Counted from the first letter of the stretch, positions 33,767-42,579 are shown. The stretch: 64,000 nucleotides of DNA from Kingella sp. (in: b-proteobacteria) (GCF_030527935.1 NZ_JAUMZV010000001.1:92342-156341); one strand, 5' to 3'. Numbers and translations: made by a program. Notes: generated from the sequence alone by a model not told the origin.

Positions 33767-34981
33767 ATGGTTACGACAAAAGATTTTGAAAAGAATGGTA
33801 TCGTTATGTCGGTTAATTTCCCTCATAGTACTACACCTGTAATGGCTGATAAAGAAATTTTAGGAAATTATTTAATTAATATGATTGATTTTAATCAAAA
33901 TGACAACAATCAAAATGGCAACAATTTTCCCAAACTAAATCATAAGTTTGTACAAACATTTATACCTAATGCAACAAGTGCTCATTCAGATGATATTAAA
34001 AAGCTGGATACTGCATTAGCATATTTGCAGCAAAATCCAAAAGCAGCCAAATTAATTGAACAGACCGTAAAAAATGGAGTTAGTATTGTTATGGTAAACA
34101 AAGGGCACGGTCATTATTATCGATTAAATGATGGTGATGCCGATGGAATTATTTTTTGGAATCCCAACGAATCTTTGGAATTATTTGAGGACATTAACGG
34201 GCAAAGGGTGTCGCTAGGTAAACAATCGCCTGCTAATGTGTTACTCCATGAATTAGTCCACGCAACCGATCCTAATCTTGTTGGATTAAAAGTGGATATT
34301 GATAAATATGGAGAAGTTTATGATAAAAACGATGTAAATTTTAAATATTTCAATGCCGCTGAATACAGAGCAGTTACCACAGCCAACGAACTGGTCAGCA
34401 AGTACCATAATGAGCCTATCCGTCCTGACTATGACCATCCAAACTATACCAAGGTAGCTCCTGCTGTTGCCAAAAGCCCAATTGATTTCCATACAATTGA
34501 ATACAATAAAAAAGGAGAAATTGAGCGAGAAATAACGCAAACTTATGATGATAAAAAAGGGATTGTTTCAAGAAAAACAGTTGATTTTTATCCTGATGAG
34601 CCAAATAAACAGCAAACAGTTACAGAAACTTTGACGGATATTCATGGCAAACCTATTTCGCAGGATAAACAAAAGGCTCAATCGCTTATTTCACCCAAAG
34701 AAATTGATTGGAACAAAATTTCTAATAAGGATTTATACGCAGCAATATTATCAGGCGATACGCAATCACGTGCTGCTCTTTCGGCTAGCTTTGCGCAATC
34801 GGATGCGGGAATGGCATTAAAAGCACGCGGTGCGGAGCTTTATGCGGAACAACAGGAGGAGCAACGCCAGCAAGCATTTCAACGTGAATTGGAACAAATG
34901 CGAGAACAAGCAGAACAACGTCGCCAACAAGAAGCGGAGCAGCAACAATCTCAATCACTATCTCGTGGCATAAGACGTTAA
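33767..34981 (+). CDS. M91-like (NleD-type) zinc metallopeptidase domain protein
   Basis: 404 residues, no signal peptide. The zinc motif HELVH (161-165) is followed by EYRAVTTANELVSKYHNEPI and RPDY (E199, N207, E208, R219, Y222), matching the arrangement of M91/NleD-type effector peptidases. An Asn-rich stretch (43-53) precedes the domain. After residue 240 come repetitive Lys/Thr strands, then a Gln/Glu/Arg-rich coiled coil (358-404) ending SRGIRR, like the tails of relaxases. The gene is AT-rich and abuts the exported protein gene. A toxin or effector role is inferred; no immunity gene is identified. Confidence 0.65.
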   Translation: MVTTKDFEKNGIVMSVNFPHSTTPVMADKEILGNYLINMIDFNQNDNNQNGNNFPKLNHKFVQTFIPNATSAHSDDIKKLDTALAYLQQNPKAAKLIEQTVKNGVSIVMVNKGHGHYYRLNDGDADGIIFWNPNESLELFEDINGQRVSLGKQSPANVLLHELVHATDPNLVGLKVDIDKYGEVYDKNDVNFKYFNAAEYRAVTTANELVSKYHNEPIRPDYDHPNYTKVAPAVAKSPIDFHTIEYNKKGEIEREITQTYDDKKGIVSRKTVDFYPDEPNKQQTVTETLTDIHGKPISQDKQKAQSLISPKEIDWNKISNKDLYAAILSGDTQSRAALSASFAQSDAGMALKARGAELYAEQQEEQRQQAFQRELEQMREQAEQRRQQEAEQQQSQSLSRGIRR

Positions 34982-35059
34982 GCATGATTGATGAGCAGCA
35001 GACTGAAAAAGTCTGCTTTTGTTTTATATAACCCCATTTTTTAATTGTAAGGAAAATAA

Positions 35060-35581
35060 ATGGAATATGCTGATTATGATGAAACAGATGCGCTTAATGA
35101 TTTGAATGATGAATTGCGTGTAGCTATTCAAACTTTGATGGTTTTAAGTGCGGAGATGACTGAACGCGAGCAAAGAATATCTCAAATGTTGATTCAAAAT
35201 TCTAACGAAATTCGCCATAAGTTAAACCAAGAATCAACTCAATTTAGCAAGCATTTAATGGAAGAAACACAAAGAGTTTTACCACCGCTGGTTCAGAAAT
35301 ACGACAGTATTGTATCGCCCGTTTTTGATAAGGTAAAACAAACGCATAGAACAGTAAAATTTTGGATATTGGGGATTATTGGGGTGTTTATTGCATTGGG
35401 GATAATGTCTTGGTTTTTGATACGGCAATATAAAAATGAATTTATACGCTATCAAAATGCTGTGGAGATTGTGCGGGCGTTTAATAGTTCGGATGCGGTG
35501 GTTTGTGATGGGCGGATTTGTATTAAGGCAGAATCGGGCACGGGGTATAAGCCTTATTTGAGAGCGAAAGCGCGGGAGTGA
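35060..35581 (+). CDS. Coiled-coil membrane protein, mobilisation-protein-like
   Basis: 173 residues: a long N-terminal coiled coil (about 10-95), one membrane helix (FWILGIIGVFIALGIMSWFLI, about 112-132) and a C-terminal domain (YQNAVEIVRAFNSSDAVVCDGRICIK). The arrangement resembles small accessory membrane proteins of plasmid mobilisation modules. TAAGGAAAAT precedes the ATG. Its end overlaps a GTG, but the next gene more likely starts at 35590. Part of the AT-rich cassette; family assignment is tentative. Confidence 0.6.
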   Translation: MEYADYDETDALNDLNDELRVAIQTLMVLSAEMTEREQRISQMLIQNSNEIRHKLNQESTQFSKHLMEETQRVLPPLVQKYDSIVSPVFDKVKQTHRTVKFWILGIIGVFIALGIMSWFLIRQYKNEFIRYQNAVEIVRAFNSSDAVVCDGRICIKAESGTGYKPYLRAKARE

Positions 35582-35589
35582 GTATATAC

Positions 35590-36372
35590 ATGCCCACCAT
35601 CCAATCCCTACACAACCCCCAGCTCAAACACCTTGCCAAAATCCTAACCGCGTCCAAACACCGCCGCACACATCAGCAAGCTGCGTTGGAAGGCACGCAT
35701 CTGCTCGCCGCCTATTTAGACGCAGGCAACACCCCGCAGCAGGTTTACATCCCCGAACCCAAGTTTAGGCAGCCTGAAACCGCCGCGCTCATCGCAAGGC
35801 TGCCTGAAAACCGCATCACACCCGTTGCGCCCAATCTACTGCAAAAAATCAGCAGCTTAGACCACGCTGACGACATCATCAGCCTGATTACCCTGCCCCA
35901 ACCCGCCCCGCCCAGCAGCGGCGACTGCATTGTGTTAGACGCGGTGCAGGACGCGGGCAATGTGGGCACGGTGCTGCGCAGCGCGGCGGCGGCAGGCATC
36001 CGCAATGTAGTGCTGGGCTTGGGCTGCGCCGATGCTTATTCGCCCAAAGTGCTGCGCGCGGGCATGGGCGCGCATTTTGCGCTTGCGCTGCACGAGCGCG
36101 TGAACCTGCGTGACTGGCTGGCAAACTACCCCCAGCGCACGCTCGCCACCGCGCTCACCGAACACAACAATTTTTCCTTATACGACCTAAACTTGCGCCA
36201 GCCATCGGCATGGATTTTTGGCAACGAAGGCAGCGGCGTATCGCCCGACATCCTTGCCGCCGCCGATGCCACAGTAAAAATCCCGATGCAAGGCGCGGTG
36301 GAATCGCTCAACATCGCCCAAGCCGCCACCATTTGCCTGTTTGAACAAATGCGGCAACGTTTGGCAGCCTGA
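35590..36372 (+). CDS. TrmH/SpoU-family RNA 2'-O-methyltransferase
   Basis: 260-residue methyltransferase with an N-terminal substrate-binding domain and a C-terminal SPOUT knot. The three SpoU motifs are visible: GNVGTVLRSAAAAGI, IFGNEGSGVS and VESLNIAQAATICLFEQ. Likely modifies rRNA or tRNA ribose; the target is not predictable. ATG 35590 is preferred over the GTG at 35578. Two in-frame kingDUS lie in the N-terminal part. Confidence 0.88.
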   Translation: MPTIQSLHNPQLKHLAKILTASKHRRTHQQAALEGTHLLAAYLDAGNTPQQVYIPEPKFRQPETAALIARLPENRITPVAPNLLQKISSLDHADDIISLITLPQPAPPSSGDCIVLDAVQDAGNVGTVLRSAAAAGIRNVVLGLGCADAYSPKVLRAGMGAHFALALHERVNLRDWLANYPQRTLATALTEHNNFSLYDLNLRQPSAWIFGNEGSGVSPDILAAADATVKIPMQGAVESLNIAQAATICLFEQMRQRLAA

Positions 36373-36494
36373 ACCGGAGTAGGCAGCCTGAAAACGTAAA
36401 CCCTGCCAAAAAGTTGCCCCTGCCCGCAATACTCTCTACAATGCCCGTGTGCCGCCCCGCGCGGACTATTTTTATAACGAACGAAAGGAATCTT

Positions 36495-36875
36495 ATGAAA
36501 CAAAAACTTATCCTAGCCACTCTTGCTGCTGCTTTGCTTGCCGCCCCCGCGCTTGCTGCGCCCACCGCGCAACAGCAACAACAACTTAACGAAGACTGCG
36601 CCATTGTTGCCAACATTGCTTTGGATTCCATGGGGCAATTTCAAACAGGTAAAAACCAAGCTACCGCGCTGAAAACGCTGCAACAAAAATACGTTAAACC
36701 CGCCAAGCCCGAAGCGCAACAAATGGTGGGGCGCGTGGTGGAAAGCATCAACAATATGCTGTACAAACAGCCCAAAGGCGCAATTGAAATCGGCCAAACC
36801 GATGCCGAACGCCAAGACCATATGCAAGCATGGGCAGCAGCGGTTTACACCACTTGCATCAACAACGGCAAATAA
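36495..36875 (+). CDS. Exported hypothetical protein
   Basis: 126 residues with a signal peptide (LILATLAAALLAAPALAA) and a helical mature domain with two Cys (EDCAI and TTCIN) that could pair. GAAAGGAATCTT gives a strong ribosome binding site for ATG 36495. Single gene with its own strong terminator. No family recognised. Confidence 0.75.
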   Translation: MKQKLILATLAAALLAAPALAAPTAQQQQQLNEDCAIVANIALDSMGQFQTGKNQATALKTLQQKYVKPAKPEAQQMVGRVVESINNMLYKQPKGAIEIGQTDAERQDHMQAWAAAVYTTCINNGK

Positions 36876-36896
36876 CGCGATAATTTGTGTAACAAA

Positions 36897-36928
36897 ACGC
36901 CCGTCAGCTGGATTGACGGGCGTTTTTT
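36897..36928 (+). terminator. Intrinsic terminator
   Basis: ACGCCCGTCA and TGACGGGCGT pair around 7 bases, followed by TTTTT; it ends the exported-protein gene. An inverted DUS pair follows at about 36931-36976. Confidence 0.9.
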
Positions 36929-37046
36929 GGTTTTCAGGCTGCCTATTTGTGTTCAACCAACAAGGCAGCCTGAAAAACAAGCCCATGCAATTGCGCATGG
37001 GCTTTATTGATGGCTCAAAATGGATATGAGCTAGCGGCGATTAACG

Positions 37047-37465
37047 TTAGTAATTGGGGCGGGCAACCAGCGTAATATCGCCATTTTTTGCCCACTCGCC
37101 CATTTTGTGAACCGTTACGCCTGCACCAGAAGCAACGACGTAAGAATCAATTACCAAATCGTTGCCCTGCGCGTCTTTGCCGTAATACATGGCAACGTGA
37201 TACACGTTGGCAAAATATTTGCCGCTGGTGCCTTCGCCTTCGGGGTCTTGTTTGGAATAGGCGAGCAAATCGCCGCGTTTAAATTCGTTGGTTTCGTTGA
37301 GCCACACATCGCCGTTGGCAAAACATCGCCGTTGGCAAAGAACCAGCGCACTAAGCCATAGGCTTGGTGTGGCGGATAGCTATACGCGGTGGTATCTATG
37401 CGCTCATTTTTGTCACTTGCGTAGGTGAAGTGGTGATAGTCGTAGCCTTGCAGCACTAAATTAAG
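37047..37465 (-). pseudogene. NlpC/P60-like protein remnant, frameshifted and truncated
   Basis: The C-terminal part reads EFKRGDLLAYSKQDPEGEG then YHVAMYYGKDAQGNDLVIDS, like an NlpC/P60-type peptidase domain. A 17-base unit is tandemly duplicated (37306-37322 and 37323-37339), shifting the frame; with one copy the protein reads WFFANGDVWLNETNEFKRGD without a break. Upstream the frame is cut by a 94-bp palindrome (37466-37559), beyond which only about 13 plausible codons survive before mfd. Dead gene. Confidence 0.75.
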
Positions 37466-37559
37466 GGGTAGTGTCCTAAAAAGTATGCTGCACTGCTGTT
37501 CCTTCCCCCGCTGGCGGGGGAAGGAACAGCAGTGCAGCATACTTTTTAGGACACTACCC
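37466..37559. repeat. Near-perfect 94-bp palindrome
   Basis: Arms of 46 bases, GGGTAGTGTCCTAAAAAGTA onward, are exact complements around a central TG. It is inserted in a gene. It looks like two copies of an insertion-sequence end joined head to head. Confidence 0.85.
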
Positions 37560-37601
37560 ATGGTTGAATAATCGGAAGGTTGGACCTGATCGTCTGGGTT
37601 T

Positions 37602-40600
37602 TCAGGCTGCCTTTGGGCTTAATTGTTTCAACACCGCCCTTACGGTTCTCACCCGCGCTTCCACATCTTCCATCACCGCGCTCACGCGCAGTTTGTCCGC
37701 CCCCGCCATGCGGTAGTTTTTATTGCTCTGCATCAGCAAAATAATATCGGCAGGCTCGACGCTGGTGTGTTTGCCGAAGGTGAGCGTGAGCGCGTCGGTG
37801 GACGCATCAATCGCGGTGATGCCGAAGGCTTTGGCGGCTAGGCGCAGGCGGTGGCTGTCAAGCAGGGTTTTGACGGGCTGTTCGGGCAGGCCGAAGCGGT
37901 CTACCAGTTCTTCGTGGATGCTGTTGATTTGCCCTTCGGTTTCGCAGGTGGCGAGGCGTTTGTAGAGGACGAGCCGTTCGTGGATGTCGGGGCAGTAGCC
38001 TTCGGGCAGCAGGGCGGGGCTGTGCAGTTTGATTTCGGTGGTGATGCCCAGCGGCGCGTCGAGGTCGGGCTGGCGGCCTTTTTTGAGGTCGCGCACGGCT
38101 TGTTTGAGCATTTCGGTGTAGAGCGTGAAGCCGACCTGTATCATTTCTCCGGATTGTCCTTCGCCGAGGATTTCGCCTGCGCCGCGGATTTCCAAATCCT
38201 GCATGGCAAGGGTGAAACCTGCGCCGAGTTCGTCTGCCGCCGCGATGGCGTCGAGGCGTTTTTCTGCGTCTTTGGTGATGTATTCGGGCGTGAGCAGGTA
38301 GGCGTAGGCTTGGTGGTGGCTGCGGCCGACGCGCCCGCGAAGCTGGTGCAGTTGCGCCAGCCCGAATTTGTCGGCGCGGTTGATGATGATGGTGTTGGCG
38401 TTGGGGATGTCGATGCCGGTTTCGATGATGGTGGAACAGAGCAACACGTTGAATCTTTGCTGCAAAAAGTCGCGCATGACTTGTTCTAGTTCTCGCTCGC
38501 GCAGTTGTCCGTGTGCCACGCCGATGCGGGCTTCGGGCAGCAGGGTTTCCAGCCGCTCGCGCATGTTTTCGATGGTATCCACTTCATTGTGCAGGAAAAA
38601 TATCTGCCCGCCGCGTTTGAGTTCGCGCAATACGGCTTCGCGCACGCTGCCTTCGCTGAACGGTTTGACAAAGGTTTTGACGGCGAGGCGGCGGCTCGGC
38701 GCGGTGGTAATCAGCGAGAAGTCGCGCAGACCTTCGAGCGCCATGCTGAGGGTGCGCGGAATCGGCGTGGCGGTCATGGTGAGGATATCGACATTGGCGC
38801 GCAGGCGTTTGAGCTGCTCTTTCTGGCGCACACCGAAGCGGTGTTCTTCGTCGATAATCACTAAGCCTAAGTTTTTGAATTTGATGTCGTCCTGCACCAG
38901 TTTGTGCGTGCCGATAACGATATCGACCGTGCCGTCTGCCATGCCTTCCAGCGCGGCTTTGGTGGCTTTGCTGTTGTTGAAACGCGAAAGGCTGGCGACT
39001 TTCACGGGGAAATCGGCGAAACGGTCGGCGAAATTTTGCGCGTGCTGCTCGACCAGAAGCGTGGTCGGGGCGAGTACGGCAACCTGTTTGCCGCCCATTA
39101 CCGCCACAAACGCGGCGCGCAGGGCGACTTCGGTTTTGCCGAAACCAACATCGCCGCACACAAGGCGGTCCATCGGCTTCGCCTGCGTTAAATCTTTAAT
39201 CACGGCGGCGATGGCGGCGGCTTGGTCTTCGGTTTCCTCGTAGCCGAAGCCGTCGGCAAAGGCGCGGTAGTCGTCTTCGCTGAACGGGAATTTGTGCCCT
39301 TCTTGCGCGGCGCGTCGGGCGTAGAGGTTTAAAAGCTCGGCGGCGGTGTCGCGGGCTTTTTCGGCAGCCTTGCGCTTGGCTTTGTTCCATGTCGCGCTGC
39401 CGAGTTTGTGCAGTTGCACGTTTTCATGCGCCTGGCCGGAGTAGCGGCTGATTAAATGCAGTTGCGAAACAGGCACATAAAGCTGCGCTTCACCTGCGTA
39501 TTCCAGCAGCATCATCTCCTGCGCTTCGCCGCCCAAATCCATCGTTACCAAGCCCATATAGCGGCCGATGCCGTGTTCTTCGTGGACAACGGGGTCGCCG
39601 ATGCTGATTTCGGCAAGGTCGCGCAGCAAACCATCGGACACGGCGGCGTGCTTCTTGCGGCGTGTGCTGCTGCGGCTTTTGGCGACGTATTGGTAGAGGT
39701 CGGATTCGGTGATGATGGCGAGGGCGGGGGTTTTCAGGCTGCCTTTGGGGGCGTCTGAAATATTTGGTAGGTTGGGTCTTGACCCAACATTTGCGGCGGA
39801 TTGTTGGGTCTCGACCCAACCTACATTGTTTTCATGCTGCCTTTCAGACGGCGTTTCTCCGTTTTCAGGCTGCCCGCCCAATCTAAACCCATACGCCAGC
39901 GGCGTTACCGTAATGCACAGCCGCGCATCGCTCTGCAAAAACGCCTGCCAGCCGTCCACATTTTTCGGCTTCAAACCGTGCTGCGCAAAAAAGCCCAGCA
40001 TGGTTTCGCGCCGCCCCGCGCTTTCGGCGGTAAGCAGAATCCGCCCGCCAAAGGCAGCCTGAAAATCCTGCAACGCCTGCAAAGGCTGCTCCGCCTGACG
40101 GTTCACCGCCACATCGGGCAGCGCAAACGCCCCACCGCCCAATTCGGGGTGGATTTGCGGATAGGCTTTCAGGCAGCCTGAAAATTGGTCGGCAGCGAGA
40201 TACAGATGCTGCGGCGGCAGCGGCGGATAGGTTTCGTCGCACTGCGCCATTTGGAAACGCGATTTCACTTCCGCCTCAAACCGCCGCGCCTCGGCGTGCA
40301 CATCGCCCACGCACACCGCCAGCGCGTCCGCGCCCAGATAGTCAAACAGCGTCGCGCAGCCGTCTTCAAAAAACAGCGGCAGATAATATTCCACCCCCGC
40401 GCCAAACTGACCGCCGCTCACGGCTTTGTACACCGCCGCCTCGTTCGGATTGCCGTTCACCTCCTCGCGGAAACGGCTGCGGAAGATTTTTTGCGCCGCG
40501 TCGTCGGTGGGGAATTCGTGCGCGGGCAGCAGGCGGATTTCCGACACGGGCGCGATGGTGCGCTGGCTGTCGGGGTCAAACGTTTTGATGCTGTCAATCT

Positions 40601-41150
40601 CATCGTCAAACAAATCAATGCGATACGGCGTGTCGCTGCCCGTGGGGAACAAGTCCACAATGCCGCCGCGCACGGCAAATTCGCCGCCCGCCACCACATT
40701 CGACACCGCACTGTAACCCGCTTCCACCAGATTCTGCCGTAGCGCGGCAATGTCCAGCCGCTGCCCCGTTTTCAGCCAAAACGTGCGTCCCAACAGAAAC
40801 GGCGCGGGCGCAAGACGCTGCATCGCCGTGGCAACGGGCACAAACAGCGCGTCCGCCAGCCCGTTTTTAAGCTGCCACAACACCGACAGCCGCTCCGACA
40901 CCAAATCCTGATGCGGCGAAAACCGCTCATAAGGCAGCGTTTCCCAGTCGGGCAGAAACAGCGCGTTGTCCTGCGGGCGGAAAAACTGCCACGCCGTTTG
41001 CAGCCGCAGCGCGGTTTCCGCGTCGGGCGTAAGGATAAGTTTCGGCGGCTTGGGCGGCAGGTTTTGCGTTAAGAAATAAGGCAGGCTGCCGGCGGTGAGA
41101 TTGAGCCAGCGGGTGCGCGGGGCGGATGGGGTGGGGAGGGGAAAGGTCAT
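37602..41150 (-). CDS. mfd: Transcription-repair coupling factor Mfd
   Basis: 1182-residue ATP-dependent translocase that removes stalled RNA polymerase and recruits UvrA. Order: UvrB-like N-terminal domain, a linker, the RNA polymerase-interacting CarD-like domain (IGDPVVHEEHGIGRYMGL), helicase motifs (GDVGFGKTEVALRAAF, VIIDEEHRFGVRQKEQL, TATPIPRTL, NADKFGLAQLHQLRGRVGR-like) and a C-terminal TRCF domain. About residues 418-478 contain a repeat-derived insertion that keeps the frame. The end lies next to a disrupted gene. Confidence 0.96.
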   Translation of the reverse strand: MTFPLPTPSAPRTRWLNLTAGSLPYFLTQNLPPKPPKLILTPDAETALRLQTAWQFFRPQDNALFLPDWETLPYERFSPHQDLVSERLSVLWQLKNGLADALFVPVATAMQRLAPAPFLLGRTFWLKTGQRLDIAALRQNLVEAGYSAVSNVVAGGEFAVRGGIVDLFPTGSDTPYRIDLFDDEIDSIKTFDPDSQRTIAPVSEIRLLPAHEFPTDDAAQKIFRSRFREEVNGNPNEAAVYKAVSGGQFGAGVEYYLPLFFEDGCATLFDYLGADALAVCVGDVHAEARRFEAEVKSRFQMAQCDETYPPLPPQHLYLAADQFSGCLKAYPQIHPELGGGAFALPDVAVNRQAEQPLQALQDFQAAFGGRILLTAESAGRRETMLGFFAQHGLKPKNVDGWQAFLQSDARLCITVTPLAYGFRLGGQPENGETPSERQHENNVGWVETQQSAANVGSRPNLPNISDAPKGSLKTPALAIITESDLYQYVAKSRSSTRRKKHAAVSDGLLRDLAEISIGDPVVHEEHGIGRYMGLVTMDLGGEAQEMMLLEYAGEAQLYVPVSQLHLISRYSGQAHENVQLHKLGSATWNKAKRKAAEKARDTAAELLNLYARRAAQEGHKFPFSEDDYRAFADGFGYEETEDQAAAIAAVIKDLTQAKPMDRLVCGDVGFGKTEVALRAAFVAVMGGKQVAVLAPTTLLVEQHAQNFADRFADFPVKVASLSRFNNSKATKAALEGMADGTVDIVIGTHKLVQDDIKFKNLGLVIIDEEHRFGVRQKEQLKRLRANVDILTMTATPIPRTLSMALEGLRDFSLITTAPSRRLAVKTFVKPFSEGSVREAVLRELKRGGQIFFLHNEVDTIENMRERLETLLPEARIGVAHGQLRERELEQVMRDFLQQRFNVLLCSTIIETGIDIPNANTIIINRADKFGLAQLHQLRGRVGRSHHQAYAYLLTPEYITKDAEKRLDAIAAADELGAGFTLAMQDLEIRGAGEILGEGQSGEMIQVGFTLYTEMLKQAVRDLKKGRQPDLDAPLGITTEIKLHSPALLPEGYCPDIHERLVLYKRLATCETEGQINSIHEELVDRFGLPEQPVKTLLDSHRLRLAAKAFGITAIDASTDALTLTFGKHTSVEPADIILLMQSNKNYRMAGADKLRVSAVMEDVEARVRTVRAVLKQLSPKAA
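39768..39860 (-). repeat. Repeat-derived in-frame insertion in mfd
   Basis: Two inverted GTTGGGTC..GACCCAAC palindromes (39774-39823) are followed by TTCAGACGGC (a Neisseria DUS complement) and, at 39861, a kingDUS complement. All are translated in frame as part of the mfd linker. Confidence 0.7.
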
Positions 41151-41280
41151 GGTTGGTTTTTTGGGGGTTAAAAAACGTTTTAGGCAGCCTGAAAACAGGG
41201 ACGGGTTTTGGGTTTCGCAGAAGCCCGTAAACTTGCTTTCAGGCTGCCTTGGATTTTATAAGCCGTAGTTTCGTAGCGAC

Positions 41281-41856
41281 TTACAACGTGCCAACAAACA
41301 AAAATGAATAAAGATTTTCTCGGTTGATTTTTAATTCGGCGCAGTCAAGCAGTTGCTGGATTTCAGCAAGATAGTCTTCATCTTCATTCAGGAAGTAGTT
41401 TTCATCGCACTCCCCGTCTATTGTGTTGGCGGCAATATATTTGATGGAAATGTCCATCATATCGGACAAGACGCAAATAAAATCTGCAAGGGTTTGGGCG
41501 ATGGGGAATTTTTCATTTGTGCCGAAAGTCATGGCAAATAATTCTCCCGTTTCGCTGTCAATCAATATTGGCTGGTCGTCCTGATTGAGCAAATATAAAA
41601 AATGTTCGTCTTTTCCGTCCAGCCAGCCGCGATGGTTTTGCATATCGTCCCACGATTGGAAAAAGAACAAATTAAAAGGATTGCCGATTGCGATGAGATT
41701 ATGGGATGGGTGCAGGGTGTTCATAAAATTTGCTGCATCGCTTTTGTTGGCATCATACAAATCAGGGTTAAAAACCAACGTTCCGTTATCAAATTCTGCC
41801 CTGCCTTCTTTGCCGTAAACGTTTGAAAAATGGTGTAGCGCGTTTTTTATCAACAT
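41281..41856 (-). CDS. SMI1/KNR4 (SUKH)-like protein
   Basis: 191 residues, acidic, cytoplasmic. HNLIAIGNPFNLFFFQSWDD, FLYLLNQDDQPILIDSETGE and PIAQTLADFICVLSDM follow the SUKH pattern found in many immunity proteins of contact-dependent and polymorphic toxin systems. The start at 41856 follows AAAGAAAG; an upstream in-frame ATG lacks a site. No toxin gene is adjacent, so it may be an orphan immunity gene. Family call is moderate. Confidence 0.55.
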   Translation of the reverse strand: MLIKNALHHFSNVYGKEGRAEFDNGTLVFNPDLYDANKSDAANFMNTLHPSHNLIAIGNPFNLFFFQSWDDMQNHRGWLDGKDEHFLYLLNQDDQPILIDSETGELFAMTFGTNEKFPIAQTLADFICVLSDMMDISIKYIAANTIDGECDENYFLNEDEDYLAEIQQLLDCAELKINRENLYSFLFVGTL

Positions 41857-41956
41857 TTTTCTTTCTTTGTTGCGGGTTGCGGTTGCGTCAGTCGGATACT
41901 CGTATCCAACAAACATTCAATGCTGCGCCAAGGTCGGATTTTAGAACCCGACTTGC

Positions 41957-41988
41957 TTAGAACCTGTATTCACTATTTGCATAGGCAG
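41957..41988 (+). repeat. MITE end only (copy F)
   Basis: TTAGAACCTGTATTCACTAT then TTGCATAGGCAG: one terminal repeat of the 165-bp element. It supplies the stop codon of the gene at 41973-42215. Confidence 0.75.
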
Positions 41989-42215
41989 CCTTGCTTTTGA
42001 AAAGCGTTGTTCAGCCGTTTGTCGTTGCCTGCGAGCCGCATTGTGTCGCGTTTCGGGCAGAAGCTGAGGTAGGTGCGGAACAGGATATCTTGGCGCAGGA
42101 TTTCGTTGCGGCATTCTTCGGCGGTGATGGTGCGGACGTTTTCCGGCATTGCCGGAACTTCGTCGGAAGGCGGCTGTGCGGCGGCGTGGGTGGTAAGCAG
42201 GGCGAGGGTTTTCAT
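41973..42215 (-). CDS. Small hypothetical protein, end altered by MITE
   Basis: 80 residues beginning MKTLALLTTHAAAQPPS, a possible short signal peptide, with a helical remainder (TAEECRNEILRQDILFRTYL). The last five residues and TAG come from the MITE end (41957-41988), so the natural C-terminus is probably lost. No family recognised; low confidence that it is functional. Confidence 0.45.
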   Translation of the reverse strand: MKTLALLTTHAAAQPPSDEVPAMPENVRTITAEECRNEILRQDILFRTYLSFCPKRDTMRLAGNDKRLNNAFQKQGCLCK

Positions 42216-42317
42216 GGGATTTCCATTTGAGTGAGCCAAGGTTTTTTCAGGCTGCCTTTGCGCGGGCGGTACTTTGCTTTATAGTGCGCCTTTTCACACG
42301 CGCATAGGAGTATGACG

Positions 42318-42560
42318 ATGGGTTTGATTGGTATGATTGTGATTGGTTTTTTTGTTGGGCTGGTGGCGCGGGCGATTATGCCGGGTAACAACAAAATGGG
42401 CTTTTGGCTGACTTCGGGGCTGGGGATGCTGGGCTCGGTGGTGGCGGGCTTTCTAGGGCAGCAGCTGGGCTGGTACAGCATCGGCGAGCCTGCGGGCTTT
42501 GTGGCTTCGGTGGTGGGTGCGCTGCTGATTATGGCGGTGTTGGGCGGGGTGCGCCGTTAG
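42318..42560 (+). CDS. GlsB/YeaQ/YmgE family stress membrane protein
   Basis: 80 residues, three hydrophobic segments and the family pattern GFFVGLVARAIMPG then GMLGSVVAGFLGQQ. Transglycosylase-associated-type small membrane protein linked to stress in other bacteria. TAGGAG (42305-42310) lies 7 bases before ATG 42318 but only 1 base before ATG 42312, so the later start is chosen. Confidence 0.88.
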   Translation: MGLIGMIVIGFFVGLVARAIMPGNNKMGFWLTSGLGMLGSVVAGFLGQQLGWYSIGEPAGFVASVVGALLIMAVLGGVRR

Positions 42561-42579
42561 GGTGCTTTCTTGCTCTTTA

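Noticed and set aside
38368..39243. 291-codon plus-strand frame inside mfd
   Set aside because: Antisense to conserved helicase motifs, Ser/Arg-rich, no ribosome binding site.
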